From contig NW_020312867.1 of the NCBI RefSeq assembly GCF_003265705.1, positions 10,701,228 through 10,765,227 of the forward strand: a stretch of 64,000 bases of DNA, read 5' to 3'. Source of the DNA: Callorhinus ursinus. Taxonomy: Eukaryota; Chordata; Mammalia; Carnivora; Otariidae. A program made the translations under genes and the position numbers. Positions within the stretch are counted from its first letter, which is position 1; the number at the start of each line of letters is the position of its first letter. Under the pieces are notes generated by a model. The model saw only the letters and a program-made list of their open reading frames with translations. It was not told the origin of the DNA and searched no databases. Below are positions 48,030 through 60,150 of the stretch, in pieces.

Positions 48030-48370
48030 ATATTTGGAGATTAAAAAATCACTTTTTATTGGAGATGCAGATCTTCCTTGTTGCTTTTTACAGTGACATA
48101 GTACCCCATTGCATAGGTCAACTGTAACTCGTTTAACCACGTCCCTATTGTTGGCTATTTAGATTGTTTCCAGTCTTTCCCTGTTACAAATAATGCTGCT
48201 CTGACTAGCTTTATTCCTACATCTTGTTATCTTTTTGCTAGCTATGTAACATCTTCTTATATTTTTGCTATATTGGGATAGATTCCCAGAAGTGAGATAT
48301 CTGCATCAAAAAGTAAACGCATATGTGAATTTTCCTGGGTATTGTCAGTGAAAGAGCTTTTAAAAAAATA
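48030..48370 (-). mobile_element. Ancient L1 3' UTR
   Basis: The text agtaccccattgcataggtcaac, aaataatgctgctctgactagc and gggatagattcccagaagtgagat is reversed L1. The next 48371-48680 is unassigned. Confidence 0.75.
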
Positions 48371-48681
48371 GATAGCTATCAGAAATTACTTGTGTGATGC
48401 CCAAGTCCGGAGTGTGACCTTAGAAATAGTTGGTTGAAGAGGAGTAAGGGAGAGGACGTGTCACAGTGAAGAGTAGGGTTTTGAGTGGGGATAGACACGC
48501 GAGCAATGCTGTCATTAGGTGCTATGATTATTAGCAAATGAGAGGAGTGACTAAGAGGTGGATGGATGGCAGCAGTGAGGTGCAGGGAAGGGTGACAAAG
48601 CCATATGACCCAGAGTCTCCAAGGATCTGGAGTTTCAATTAGCTAGCGGGGAGAGCAGGGTCAGGGAGCAAGGAGGACAGC

Positions 48682-49050
48682 TGTCTTTGTCAGTTTGGGC
48701 TACAATAACAAGTCACCCTAGACTGGGTGGCTTAAACAACAGACACTGATTTATCACACTCACTTCCAGAGGCTGGGAAGCCTAAGATCAAGGTGCCACT
48801 AGAGCTGGTGTCTGTGGAGAGACCCCTTCCTGGTCTGCAGATGGCCATCCTCTGGTTGTATCCTCCTACTAGACAGCAGAGAGAGAGGGGAAGGAAACTC
48901 TCTCTTGTTTTTTCTTTTAAGGGTGCTAATCCCATTCATGAAGGCTCTACCCTCATGACCTAATTACCACCTCCTAATACCATCCCATTGGGAATTAGGA
49001 TTCTAACATAGGAATTTGGGGGTGGGCCACACACACCTTCAGTCCATAGC
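48682..49050 (-). repeat. MLT1-type LTR, reverse orientation
   Basis: It opens gtcagtttgggctacaataac, shows gactgggtggcttaaacaacag, gctgggaagcctaagatcaagg and cctcatgacctaattacc, and ends ttcagtccatagca. Confidence 0.88.
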
Positions 49051-49429
49051 AATTACCCAAGCCTGAGATGCTGGGGGGTGTGAGAGATGAAGCCGGGAAC
49101 CACTAGAGAGGGCATCAGGGAAAGAGTATTCTAGGGGGCTGCTAAGATTTGTTAAGCGGGAGGGGAGTGGAATGCCCTGAGAGGAGTTTCACAGCACAGG
49201 ATGCTTCTCGTGGAGTGGGAGGACACACTGGATGTGTTTGGAAGGGCAGGGAGAGGTGGTTGTTTGCACCACTGAAAACAAGGCTCAAGAAGTTGTTCAA
49301 CTGGGGATTTGGGAGCTGGTGGAAGACTGACGGTAACTGAAATGATTAAGAATGCGTGGTGTAGAGACATAGTTGACTACTCACCCAACATCCATCCCTC
49401 ACTGTACCTCCCCACCGTTCCTCCTTCCT

Positions 49430-49930
49430 AATAGAGCTTTGTGGTGGTTTAGCTATCCATCCTCAAGCCTTGTGGGTGTCCCTTCCCTAGTCTCAGGGAG
49501 TAGGTCCTAATTGGTTAAAGCCATTCTGAAAATCCTGTTTTTAGACCCAATGTTTGGTTTAGCATTGGCAAGGGATGAAATTCTGTTAAATGGGAACAAG
49601 AGGATGTTTTCTGGAATCTTCTGGGAATTATTTCCTAATTCTTCATAAAAGACACAAGGAAAAGATAAGCACTCTTCTGCTTCTAGAAGTTATTTTTTTC
49701 TGGTACAATGTTTGGAAATCCTGCAGTCATCTTGGGACCATGAAGACTCAGATTAGCAAGGCGATATGCTGGGGCTGGTACAACAAAAAGATGGAAGGAA
49801 TCTGGGTTCTTGATGACTCTGTGAGCTGTTGAATCAACCAGCCTGGAAGCTGCCATGTTGTCATCGGAAACTATTAGCTTTATGCCTTAAGCTTAGTACT
49901 GCTACTTTGAGTTGGGCTATTTATCTTTTT
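49430..49930. repeat. Ancient LTR-like repeat, unassigned
   Basis: The end gttgaatcaaccagcctggaagctgcc..cttaagcttagtactgctactttgagttgggc resembles old ERVL/MaLR LTR ends. Bases 49051-49429 show nothing clear. Confidence 0.35.
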
Positions 49931-50093
49931 ATGTTTTTTTTTTTTGCACCCATAAATGTCAAAGTGTCACAACTGATAACATGAGGCTTGAAGAGGTTGG
50001 GAAATGGGCTTATTTGTCAAGACATATTATTATTCCCAACAGTATAGGGGTTTGTCACTAAAAACATACTAAGAGATAGACATGTAGATAGGG

Positions 50094-50119
50094 GTGTGTG
50101 TGTGTGTGTGTGTGTGTGT
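50094..50119. repeat. (GT)13 microsatellite
   Basis: A perfect 26-bp GT run. Confidence 0.95.
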
Positions 50120-50199
50120 CTATAGATTATTTCTCAAAGGATTCTGTGAAACTGGTAGCGGTGCTTACCTTTGTGGAGAGAAATGCCTCAGGGGAAAGG

Positions 50200-51060
50200 T
50201 TTTCACGGTTTGCCTTTTGTTTTCAGTGTTGCATCTTATGCATGCATTATTTGTTCAAGTGAGAGAAGAACTCAGTAGCATAAAATATGCATTGAGAGAA
50301 CCTAATGACATTGCAGAAAATAAAATTAGTGATGGATCAGGCAAACTAAAGGAAATCTAGAACGCCATGCAACAGGTCAAGAAATGAAATTGATGAGAGA
50401 GATGATAACTCTGAAGAGAAAGCATAGAGCCCACCACAAAAATGGAACAGAAGCAAGAATTATAGGCACAACAGGATGCTTTTCTGAGGTCAGAAATGAT
50501 GAAGACCAAAAAACCGAATTGCACACCCTCAAATAATAATGTACAAATATGCAAGAGAAAATATTTTTCACCTAGTAGTAGAAAAAAAGTGTGAGAATTT
50601 TGCTATCAGAGGTCATCTATCTCCTCATTTCTTTGACTATTATTAAGAATTGTGATTAGACAATATCACCAAGTCCCATAAAATAACTAGACTGAATACA
50701 GACATGTCTTTATCCAACAGAGACACTTTCAAAAGTGTCAAATATTTGTAAATATTTTCATACAATAAAATAATATGTACCTTTCCGAGAATAAAAGATA
50801 AGGAAGCTGGAGAATCTTGGGGACCAGAGACCATGCATGGTATGGGATATAAAATCAAATATTCTAATTATTGAATAATTTTCTTAGAGATATATAGTTT
50901 TGGAAGACAATTTCCATAAAAATTTAAGTAAAGTGAGAAAATTGCAGTGAAAAAGAAGAGCTGAATGTGTTTCAATAAAAGAATAATAATAAAGAACCTG
51001 GTATTTCAGTGCATCCTGGTGAAGATTTCATACTTTGGGTATGTTGAGAAAAGTAATTCA
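50200..51060 (+). repeat. Possible HAL1/L1 ORF1-derived sequence
   Basis: A-rich sense-strand text with gaagaactcagtag, cagaaataatgatgaag-like phrases is suggestive of an old HAL1 or L1 ORF1 copy. It has no long frame. Low confidence. Confidence 0.3.
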
Positions 51061-51107
51061 GTCTGGACTCAGATTTCTCCCTGCTAAAGAAAGTGGGGTA
51101 AATGATA

Positions 51108-51286
51108 GAGAATCATTTCATTTCTTTTCTTTTTTTTAGATTTATTTATTTATTTAAGAGAGTAAGAGGGAGCAGGAGGGGCAGCAGGGCTCAATCTCTG
51201 ACCCTGAGATCAGGACCTGAGCCAAAACCAAGAGATGGATGCTTAACTGGCGGCGCCGCCCAGGTGCCTCTAGGGAATCATTTCTT
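51108..51286 (-). mobile_element. CanSINE, first of second tandem pair
   Basis: A short-bodied reverse-orientation SINE (about 51122-51270) between agagaatcatttc and tagggaatcatttc. Confidence 0.88.
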
Positions 51287-51488
51287 TTTCTTTCTTTTTT
51301 TTTTTAATTTTATTTATTTATTCATGAGAGACAGAGACAGAAAGAGAGAGGCAGAGGGAGAAGCAGGCTCCCAAGGAGCAGGGAGCCCCATGTGGGACTC
51401 GGGCCCAGGACCCTGGGATCATGACCTGAGCCGAAGGCAGACGCTTAACCATCTGAGCCTCCCAGGCGCCCCTAGGGAATCATTTCTT
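51287..51488 (-). mobile_element. CanSINE, second of second tandem pair, different subfamily
   Basis: The reverse-orientation SINE has the ttcatgagagacagagacag body type. A perfect 16-bp duplication, tagggaatcatttctt, lies at 51271-51286 and 51473-51488. Confidence 0.93.
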
Positions 51489-51680
51489 AAGCAGATGTTA
51501 TGTCCACCATTGTTGTGGGAGATTGTGATGGGTATACTCTGAAAGATGCATGCTTAGGGAGTGCTATGGACTATACACTTTTTGAAATTTATAAAGCCCA
51601 TTAATTTAGCAAAAAAAAAAAGGTTTATCTTTATTTATCTTTGTTTACCAGTCTTTACCAATAACAAATGTTATGCCTTG

Positions 51681-51884
51681 AGGCACCTGGGTGGGTGGCT
51701 CAGTCAGTTAAGCCTCTGCCTTCAGCTCAGGTCAGGATCCTGGAGTCCTGGGATCCAGCCCCATGTCAGGTTCCCTGCTCATCCGGGAGTCTGCTTCTCC
51801 CTCTCCCTCTGTCCTTCCCCCTGCTCCTGCTCTCTCTCTCTCTCTCTCGCTCACATTCTCTCTCTCTCTCAAATAAATAAATAG
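51681..51884 (+). mobile_element. CanSINE
   Basis: Forward SINE: ggcacctgggtgggtggctcagtcagttaag, then a C/T-rich body with long (CT)n and aaataaataaat tail. A 4-bp repetition (gggt ggg) disturbs its head. Confidence 0.92.
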
Positions 51885-52369
51885 GGTCTTTTACTTTGGG
51901 AATTATTTATCAGTAGGGTTCTAGGATTGCTACCCAAGAATTCTTGGCTCCACTAAGTTGTTGTTCCTATGTAAAGGTAACAGGAATATATTATTTACAG
52001 CCTAGATATGCAAAGTCTTAGAAAATGTATCATTCCACACACCCCTCCTGTAAGGATACTGCCAACATGAACTCTAGGGCTACATTATTGTGCAGGATTT
52101 ATTTAGAGATGGGAACGAGCTGGTGGTGGGGTGTGATGGAGAGAGTACCAGGCCAGGAGTCAGCATATCGGGTATTAAACACAGTCCCAGGTGTGTCAGT
52201 TACTCATTAACTCATTATATAATCTTCAGCTGGTTATCTTAACTTTCGGGATCTTAATCCATCATCTAAAAAATAATTCCATTTTCTTAGGCTGCTGGAG
52301 GATTAAATAGGATAAAAAATATGAAATTAAACTTGAAAGGGTGATAAAAATAAATGTGTAATTTCAATT

Positions 52370-52750
52370 AGAGTTCCCCAAGAAGTAGACTCTGAGATAA
52401 GGATTCATGTACAAGTAATTTATCAGGGAGGTGATCCTGGGAAGCACTTGCTGAGGAAGGGGGAAGTGAGACAGAGAAGGGAAGGCAGCCCGTAAAGATG
52501 AGTTCTCAGGCCAGTTTCTGCTGCCGGCACCTGGGGCTCAATCTGTGAAGAACAAGGACCTCAGAGTTATCCCAGGGGTGAGGGAGGTGGGGCATCCACA
52601 CACCCATTTCCATCAGTCGTTGGTGTGGCTGCAGGGGGTGGGGGTTAATTTGCTCTCACTTGTAGCCTGCCCCCTACTCATGCTCCAGCAGTCTGTGGGA
52701 GCCCCCAGGAAGAGAGTCATAGGGGCTGGCAGGTGAAGTTATGGCAATGG
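52370..52750 (+). repeat. Ancient dispersed repeat, copy 2 (partner at 18090-18460)
   Basis: It starts gagttccccaagaagtagactctgagataaggattc and includes gtgagggaggtggggcatcc..catcagtcgttgg, matching copy 1 in order. Here it is longer in the middle (gtgatcctgggaagcac). Confidence 0.5.
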
Positions 52751-53989
52751 ATGGTTCCGGGGGGGTGCAGGTGGATCTCTGACAGTGTTTACTACATTAA
52801 TTGTCTTTCAAGTTCCATTTCAAGCAGTATGCTAAAAATGATCGAAACACATATTTGGAAATAGGTTTCCCCAAATCTCTTTCCTAAATATTATCTCAAG
52901 ACCTACTTTGTGGGGACAGCTCCAGCTTATACTTGCCTCTGGACTCCTACCACCCCACGGTATGGCCCTTCTTTCTTGTGGGCCTCATCCTCCCTGACAC
53001 CCTCCTCTCGTTCCCCTCCCCCGCCCTCCCACTGGCCTCTAGCGAGGGAGTGGGAATGCACAGATGCTTGGGAAGCACTTCTTAACCAATAGAATTAAAT
53101 CCAGGATGCGACTTGATTTTAAACTCATATATATTCCCCTTGCCATCCAGAAACTTCATTTTAGAGACCTTCTGATGAGAATGGGGTGCTGGAGACGCCT
53201 GCATAAATAAAACTCACGGATGGTAGCCAAACCTCTTAAAAATTGGATTCCATCTTTCGCCCCAGCAAAATGCTTAGCGGAACTGCTCACAAGGAGCAAA
53301 ACAAACTGGCTTGAGTTACTTGCCCCTCTGAAGCCACCCTCTTGGGACAGTTCTGATTCAAAAACATCTTATCTCCGAATCTCCTCTACCCCCAAACGCC
53401 AACCTTCCTACTCTTGGTCTCTATCCCCTGGGTGCCAGCCCTTGTGCTCGGGGCCAGGGCTCCTTCAGGCTCTGCCGGTTTGGCTAACCATCTGGGTACC
53501 TCCTCCTTCCTCCCTAACCCACCCGGGGACCTTCCAAAGTCGCTTCTCCGCTGGAGAAGGTGACCTTGCCAATCAAAGACAACACCCTGGCCTAAGACCT
53601 GCTGTGACCGAGGGGGTCAAAAGTGACACCAGTCCTTCCCCCGCGAGAATTTCTGTCTCCCCCTCCTCTAAGCCTGGCGTCTTAAAGCCATCCTCATTCC
53701 TGGGAAACAATTGAGGGGCTAGATTTTTTTTTTTTCCCATCCTTTTTTTTTTTGGTTCACAGGAGGTGAAAGCCTTAGAAAGACTCAAAAACAGTGCCTA
53801 GAACAACCCACTGCACGTTCCCAAAAACACCAGTGATATGCCGGGGGCTTTATTTTTTGATAGCCCGCACCAGAGCCGCCTGCATTTTTTCCCACTCAAT
53901 TGAGTGACTTTTTGATGGATTTGACTGGTTGTTTTGGCATCGCGGAGGCAAAAACTTGAGCTGGGGCTCCACAGAGGCGGCGAAATCAG
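52751..53989. other. Unique sequence
   Basis: No repeat or gene recognised. The plus-strand open frame at 53220-53714 looks like a chance frame with no family resemblance. Confidence 0.45.
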
Positions 53990-54180
53990 ACATGAATAAT
54001 AATCATAATAAACCTTCACAACATTTGAAAGTTTCCAAAGAGCTTTCCCGTGCCTTTACCTCGTTCCATCCTGATGTGCCCTGTGACACAGGCAGGGCTG
54101 ATATTACAGCTTCCATTTTCCTCATGGAGGACATGGAGGCCCAGATGTGGGTGCCAGCTTATCCCCTGATCTGACCAGAC
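53990..54180 (+). mobile_element. MIR-like fragment
   Basis: The text aaagagctttcccgtgcc, ccctgtgacacaggcaggg and ccattttcctcatggaggacatgg follows MIR-type sense text. Confidence 0.5.
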
Positions 54181-54603
54181 CCGGATTCCTTGTCTGGGAC
54201 TCTTTCTATGTTGGGGGGAATGAGAGACAGAGGGAGAGAGAGAGAGAGAAGCTGCCTGGTGGGGTCTACATAACAAGAGGCTGGGCAAGGCCTCTTCAGA
54301 ACGTTCGCTTGGGTAGTAGGGCCAGTTAGGATTCAGGGAATCAGGTTCCGAAGAGGAAAACCCACATCAGGGCACCGGACACCAGCTTGAGGCAGGCCCT
54401 GATGAGGTTTGAGCTGGTCCCAGGACTTGCAGGGGACCCAAGACACCGGACACATTAACAAGTCCGCAGGGCACTTTGCCTGATCATCCCCTAGGGCTGG
54501 TGCCAGGCACAGATGTGAGGTGAGCATACTTGGCCTTCAGGGTCGCTGCTGGGCTCCCAGCTCTACCATGCAAACCTTTGGCCTCCGGGCACATTTCCCG
54601 CCA

Positions 54604-54629
54604 CCCCCCCCCCCCCCCCCCCCCCCCCT
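54604..54629. repeat. C26 homopolymer
   Basis: Twenty-six uninterrupted C. Confidence 0.95.
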
Positions 54630-54987
54630 GGCCCCATTTTTCTGTCCTCCGCCCCCCGGGAGTTCCCTGCCCCACCTCCCCCTTTCTAGGATCCAGCTCT
54701 GTTTGCTCGTCTTTATAACAAACTGCCAAGAGTGACACTGGTTCACTATGGGAAGGCTTTCTTGGCTGCTCCGGTCCACCCTGATCCTGGGCGGCTGAGA
54801 CCTGGGAAGCTGGGTTGATTGGCCGAGCCCCCAGCACCACCCCCTTCTTCTTCTTCTTCGGAGCTCTCCTTCTTCCATCCCCCTTTCCGCCCTCCCTCTG
54901 CCCCGCTCCGGTCCCTGTCATCACACACACAGTGTATTTCCTGTGTCTTCGTGATCAGTTCCTACTCTTCTCACTGAAATCTGCCAG

Positions 54988-55170
54988 GGCTGGTGCGCCT
55001 GGGTGGCTCAGTCGTTCATTAAGCGTCTGCCTTCGGCTCAGGTTATGAACCCGGGGTCCTGGGATGGAGCCCTACATCCGGCTCCCTGCTCCGCGGAAAG
55101 CCTGCTTCTCCCTCTCCCGCTCCCCCTGCTTGTGTTCCTTCTCTTGCTGTGTCTCTCTGTGTCAAAAAGA
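54988..55170 (+). mobile_element. CanSINE with expanded A-rich tail
   Basis: Forward SINE head gcgcctgggtggctcagtcg to tgtctctctgtgtcaaaaag. Its A-rich tail leads directly into the GAAA tract that follows. Confidence 0.95.
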
Positions 55171-55195
55171 AAAAAACAAAAAACAGAAAAAACTT

Positions 55196-55530
55196 GAAAG
55201 AAGAAAGAAAGAAAGAAAGAAAAAGAAAGAAAGAAAGAAAAGAAAGAAAGGAAAGAAAGAAAGAAAGAAAGAAAAGAAAGAAAGAAAGAAAGAAAGAAAA
55301 GAAAGAAAGAAAAGAAAAGAAAGAAAGAAGGAAAGAAAGAAAAGAAAGAAAGAAAGAAAGAAAGGAAAGAAAGAAAGAAAGAAAGAAAGAAAAAGAAAGA
55401 AAAGAAAGAAAGAAAGAAAAGAAAGAAAGAAAGAAAGAAAAGAAAGAAAGAAAGAAAGAAGGAAAGAAAGAAAGAAGGAAAGAAAGAAAGAAAGAAAGAA
55501 AGAAAGAAGGAAAGAAAGAAAGAAAGAAGA
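55196..55530. repeat. (GAAA)n / polypurine tract, about 335 bp
   Basis: An uninterrupted purine tract of GAAA units with scattered GGAA and AAAAG variants. It probably grew from the SINE poly(A) tail. Long frames over it (Lys/Glu/Arg or Phe/Leu/Ser only) are artefacts of the repeat. Confidence 0.97.
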
Positions 55531-57109
55531 GTCTTCCGGGGACGTGATATGCCCTTCTCCAAGGCTTTTCAGATCTCAAGTTGGCAAAAGGGAGCCCTAA
55601 TGGAACTCCAGGTCTCTGTTGGGGAGGGTTTGAGTGAGGTGGTGAGTTTACCTGGGGTCTCCTGAAACTCACCAGAGGGAGTGGGCCCTGAGTTTGTGAC
55701 TTGCACTGAAGTGACTCCTTTTTTTTTTGTCATTTTGATGTATCTTAGGTCTAACTCTTGTCTCGAAGTGGACAGGTGCCTCTCCCCTGTCTTGCTGGGT
55801 CTTCATGAGACTGTCTAAATGGGATGGGGTCAAGTGTGGACATGGGAGAAGGGAGCGGGTGTGGGCGGAGGAGACTGTGCACGCAGCCCAGGCCTCTGGG
55901 GCCTCACCTGCGTGGGGGCCGGCAGCTCCCTCGCGGCCTCCTCTGCTGGTGGGCCACATGCTCTCAGGCTGCAACCCCCTCCCCTCCCATACCTTCAGGG
56001 CGCAGGCAGCCGGTGTGAGGTCAGCGCTGGGCGCCCAGCCGGGAAGTGAGGGCCGGCCGTGCGGGCCCCTGTGGCCTGATGCAGGACACAGACTGTCCCT
56101 GGGGACGTGTCCTTGCCCCTGGGGACCATGGTGTGTTCTGGGCCCTCCCCACCCCACCCCACCCCAAATTCCTTCTGAAGGGCCTGACAAAGACGAGGTC
56201 TCTCTTCCCCTAGCCCCCCATGCCAAATGTGAATCATATTTCATTTATGGCATTTTCTTTCAGTGAAAAACACATAGTTTGACCAATTAAAGCCTCTGTT
56301 GGACTAAGCCCCTGACAGAATTGGGGAGGCAACTGAAAAGGACGTCCTGTTCCTATGGTTTTTCATCCCTCTCTTGTTGTTGTTTTTTTTTTTTTTCCTT
56401 TTGGTCATGGTTCAGATTTAGAGAGAAGCAATGATGGGAATCAACTCTGTCCGTTCTGGCCTCTCGGCGGCCGTCGGGATCCAGCTCCCAGCCGTGCAGT
56501 CCGGGCCAGCAGCGAGGCCGGGCCGGAGAGGCAAGCGTGAACTCTGGGAGGCCCCAGCGGGCCCCTGGAATCTGGAGAGGAAGCAGGGGGGCTGCCTCTG
56601 CTGGGGAGGGCCGGGGGTGGTCAGGGAGCCCGGCAGTGGGCATGAGAGGGAGCAGGGGAGGCAGGCTGGAGAGGGCAGTGTGGCCCTCTGAACCTGGTGG
56701 AGTGAAGGGCTGTGAGTATACACTAAGGAGCAGGGACCCCGCAGCCTGCACGGGGCCCCGGAGACTGGCTCTGTGGGCCCGGGAGGTGGGACTGGGGCAA
56801 AGGAAAACACACAATGGCAGGTGTGATGCAGTGAAGGTAGCAGATGGGTTAATCTCCGAGATCCTCTGGGGCCTTTGGGAATCACGGAGCAGGCAAGGTG
56901 GGAGGGAGGTGTCCTTCACTAGCAGGTGGGGCCAAGGACGTCCTTCCTGCCAAGGGGACCCCATTGGAGTGCGTGGGCTGGGAAGACCAGGGAAAACTGA
57001 GTGACAGGAGAGGGGAAGGAAGGAATGGAAACTACATTCGCTGGACAGCTATGCACCTGGCGTGGTTATCGGGTAATTCACACATGCCTCATTTCATTCT
57101 AACAAAACC
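55531..57109. other. Unique GC-rich block
   Basis: No repeat or coding gene recognised. GC-rich around 55830-56160 and 56450-56780, with few CpGs outside these; open frames on both strands lack any family resemblance. Confidence 0.45.
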
Positions 57110-57560
57110 CGTTGATTCATTCACTTATTTATTTATTTCATAATTCAACAAACACTAATAGAGAGCTTTCTCTATGTTAGACACTTTTCTAGGCACCGGA
57201 GATGGAAGTCAAATGAGACAGGGCCCCTCCCTCAAGACCTCACAGTCTGGATGGGAGGGGCCTTCTGTCAGGCTGGGTAGTCATGGATGGCTTCCTGGAG
57301 GAGGTAATCTTTGAGCTGAGTTTGAAGGACTTAACTAAAAGGAAAATTAAAGAGTGGTGGTGGGAAATGGTGGCGGTGTTCCATGTGGAGGAAGGAATGT
57401 GAGAGCCGGCATGGAGATTTGAAGCACTGACATTTTCAAGGAAGTATAAATGGTTCCCTGTGACTGAGGCCAAGGCTCTGAGACGGGCTCAGAGGTGTGA
57501 AGCGGGGGTGGAGGGCCTTTTGGAGGTCCAGGGGCTGTAACAGGGTCTGAACACAACAGT
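57110..57560 (-). mobile_element. L2 3' segment
   Basis: Reverse L2: aattcaacaaacactaatagagagc, gacacttttctaggcaccggagatgg, ggcttcctggaggaggtaatctttgagctgag. Confidence 0.8.
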
Positions 57561-57574
57561 GGGCTTTGCAATAC

Positions 57575-58330
57575 TTATTTATTTATTATTATTATTATTA
57601 TTTATTGGTGGGCAACATGACAATGCCATTTTTACATACTCAATTCTGACAGTGTCCGAGGGGCCACATGGACGTAGGGAGTCCCTTTGAGGGTTGTGGC
57701 CATGACTAGGGCGAGAAGTGGAGAGGCCTGGACCGGATTGGAAGGGAAGGGTGAGGTATTGGCCACATCTTTTGGCTCAGGCAATCAGTGTGTGACCCCT
57801 GCTGTCAGGGCCTGCTGCCCATATGAGGAATTTAGCCAAGGAAGACACAGACTCTTTTCATGGGAATGCCAGTCCAGGGGGGAAGACAGTGAAGAAGAAG
57901 TAAACAGAGGGGTTCATGCAAAAAGGGGCAAAGAAGGGGGTTTGGGTATCTGGCTATGCTCTTGGAAGGTTCTGACCAGTGCAGCATTTCTAGGGAGACC
58001 AAGAAAGCCAGGTGGGAGAGGGGGGAGGTTTGAGACAGAGGTGGGAAAGCAGGACTTGGAGCCATTCCTCCTTTCCCAGATGGCAGGGCCACTAAATGGG
58101 TACCACTGGCCACTTTACTGAGAACATTGGTGGAGGAGCAGCATTGCGGGTGTGGACTCGCTGAATTTGGGTGCCTATGGGGCCTCCATGGGGTGATGTC
58201 TAGAGGGTGGTCCGATAAGGAAGTGTGGCATTCATCTGAGAGCTCAGGACTGAATAATTCAGGTTCGGGTCCATTCACATATATGTGGCAGTTGAGGCCA
58301 TGGGATGAGGGGTCATTCAATGAAAAGAAG
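57575..58330 (-). mobile_element. L2-like continuation after an ATT repeat
   Basis: An (ATT)n stretch (57577-57605) is followed by text such as gggcgagaagtggagaggcctgga and gcctatggggcctccatggggtgatgtctag that resembles more internal reverse L2. Diverged. Confidence 0.45.
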
Positions 58331-58394
58331 GAATAAAAAAGAAGGAGTCATGGAAATAATTGACTTTTCCCTCTTCCCTCTCTCTCTCTCTCAT

Positions 58395-58857
58395 TTGATC
58401 AAGCAATACAATTTTAATTAACTTTTTGGGAAGATTAAAATATGTATGTGGTGAACATTCAAACAGTGCAATAGGGTATACAGTGAATGGTGAGTTCCCC
58501 TCTTACTCTTGATCCTTAACAACTCAGATCCTACCTCTGGAGACACACCAGTTCCTTAATGTATTTTGGAAATGTCCTAAGCCTATAATGCAACTTTATA
58601 TAAATGCTAGCACATTATATTTACTTTCAGTCTTTCTTTGAAAACTTAACTAAATATCTTGGCAATTATTCCTTATCAGCACTACAAATCTATCTCATTC
58701 TTTTTTACAGCTGCATACTATTCCGTCATGTGCCCGTCCCATGATTTACTTAACCAGTTCCTTTTAAGTGGGAGTTCAGTGTGTTTTCAGGCTGTTGCTC
58801 TATAAACAATACAGCAAAAATATCCTTGAACATAGAAACATCATTTAGGGATTAATT
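58395..58857 (-). mobile_element. Ancient L1, left part
   Basis: Reversed L1: ggtatacagtgaatggtgagttcc, cagctgcatactattccg, aacaatacagcaaaaatatccttg. Confidence 0.75.
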
Positions 58858-59285
58858 TTGGCTGCATGTAAGAGTGAACTCAAGCAACAAAGATTTAAGC
58901 AATATAAGGACGTATTTTTTCTCGTGTCATGAGAAATCTGCAGTAGACAAATGCTGGAATGATATCACAGTAAAGTCTCCATGTTCGTTTCCTGTGGTTA
59001 CAAGGTGGCTGCTCTGGATCCAGCCACCAAATCCTCTCTCCAGGCAGGAGGTAGGAGGGAAGACAACAAAGGGGAGAAGGGTCAGCTAAGTCTGTTATCC
59101 TTTTAAGGGAATTTTCTAGAAGCCTTCCAAACATTTTTTTTCTTACATCTCATTGGCCAGACCTGTGTCAGGCAACCATCCTTATCTCAAGGGAGGCTGG
59201 GAAATATCTTTTAGTTTGGCTCATTGCTCTGCCAACAAAATCAGGTTCTGTTGTAAAGAAGGGCATTGGGTAGATGTCTGGTAGA
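58858..59285. repeat. Unassigned ancient repeat inserted in L1, third copy
   Basis: It splits the L1 (resuming at 59286). Landmarks are gagtgaactcaagcaac, ggtggctgctctggatcc, catctcattggccagacctgtgtca and gggaggctgggaaatat. Related to the blocks at 5066 and 35343. Confidence 0.5.
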
Positions 59286-59560
59286 TTTTATCTCTAGTAC
59301 AAATTCTTATAAATGGAATTGCTGGATTAAATCCTCCTATGCATTTAAAATTTTGATTATGCCAAAGTGCCCTCCAAAAGTTTTTTTTTTTTTTTTTTTT
59401 TTTTACCAATTGCACCTCCACAACGTGCAAGAGTGCCTGTTTCCCTATATCATTGCCCGCAGACTGTTGCCAAACTCTTTATGTTTTGCTAATCTCTCAT
59501 TGTTTTAATTTACATTCCTTTTGCTGTGAGTGAGGTAGAGCATCATTGTATGTGCGTAAA
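59286..59560 (-). mobile_element. Ancient L1, right part
   Basis: L1 resumes: cttataaatggaattgctggatta, caaagtgccctccaaaag, a T25 run, then ccaattgcacctcc. Confidence 0.75.
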
Positions 59561-59851
59561 AACATTGGCATTGAGAAGAGAAGAAAATCCCATAAGGGAG
59601 AATGAGAAGCATGGACTGGGGAAGAAGAAAAGCAGGAGAAACTGGGCTCACAGAAGGGGAGAGAGGAGCTGCAAGGATGGGAGGAGTATGGAAGGGACAC
59701 CATCGGATGTTGCAAAAAGGAAAAATAAGGACAAAAGAATGCCCATTGGGTTTGGCAACATAGGGACCACTTGGGACCCCAGAAGGGACCCCAGCAGGTT
59801 TAGCTGGAGTAGAAACCCAGTGAACCTCCTTTCCTGCAAAGTATTTCCTTT

Positions 59852-60050
59852 AAAAAAAATTTAGATGATGGGTGCCTGGGTGGCTCAGATGGTTAAGCGT
59901 CTGCCTTCGGCTCAGGTCATGATCCCAGGGTCCTGGGATCGAGTCCCGCATCGGGCTCCCTGCTCCTTGGGAGCCTGCTTCTCCCTCCGCCTCTCTCTCT
60001 CTGTCTCTCATGAATAAATAAATAAAATCTTTAAAAAAAAATTTAGATGA
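59852..60050 (+). mobile_element. CanSINE with 17-bp target-site duplication
   Basis: Forward SINE (59869-60033) with the ctctctctctgtctctcatgaataaataaataaaatc tail form. aaaaaaaatttagatga flanks it at 59852-59868 and 60034-60050. It lies at the edge of a MIR. Confidence 0.95.
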
Positions 60051-60150
60051 GTAAATGAATTCAGAGAGGTTAAATAACTTGCTTAAGGCTTACAGAGCTT
60101 GTAAGGGGGGAGCTGGGATTTGAGTCCCCGTTGTTGGACCTCCAGGATCT
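60051..60150 (+). mobile_element. MIR core
   Basis: Sense MIR: cagagaggttaaataacttgcttaagg, gagctgggatttgagtcccc. Confidence 0.8.

Noticed and set aside
53220..53714. Plus-strand 164-codon frame
   Set aside because: No similarity to any family I know, no splice or start context, in a unique intergenic block.
54988..55060. tRNA-like sequence at SINE heads
   Set aside because: These are SINE heads derived from a tRNA, not tRNA genes; they continue into the SINE body and tail.
55038..55672. Long Lys/Glu/Arg and Phe/Leu/Ser frames
   Set aside because: Direct translation of the GAAA tract on both strands.
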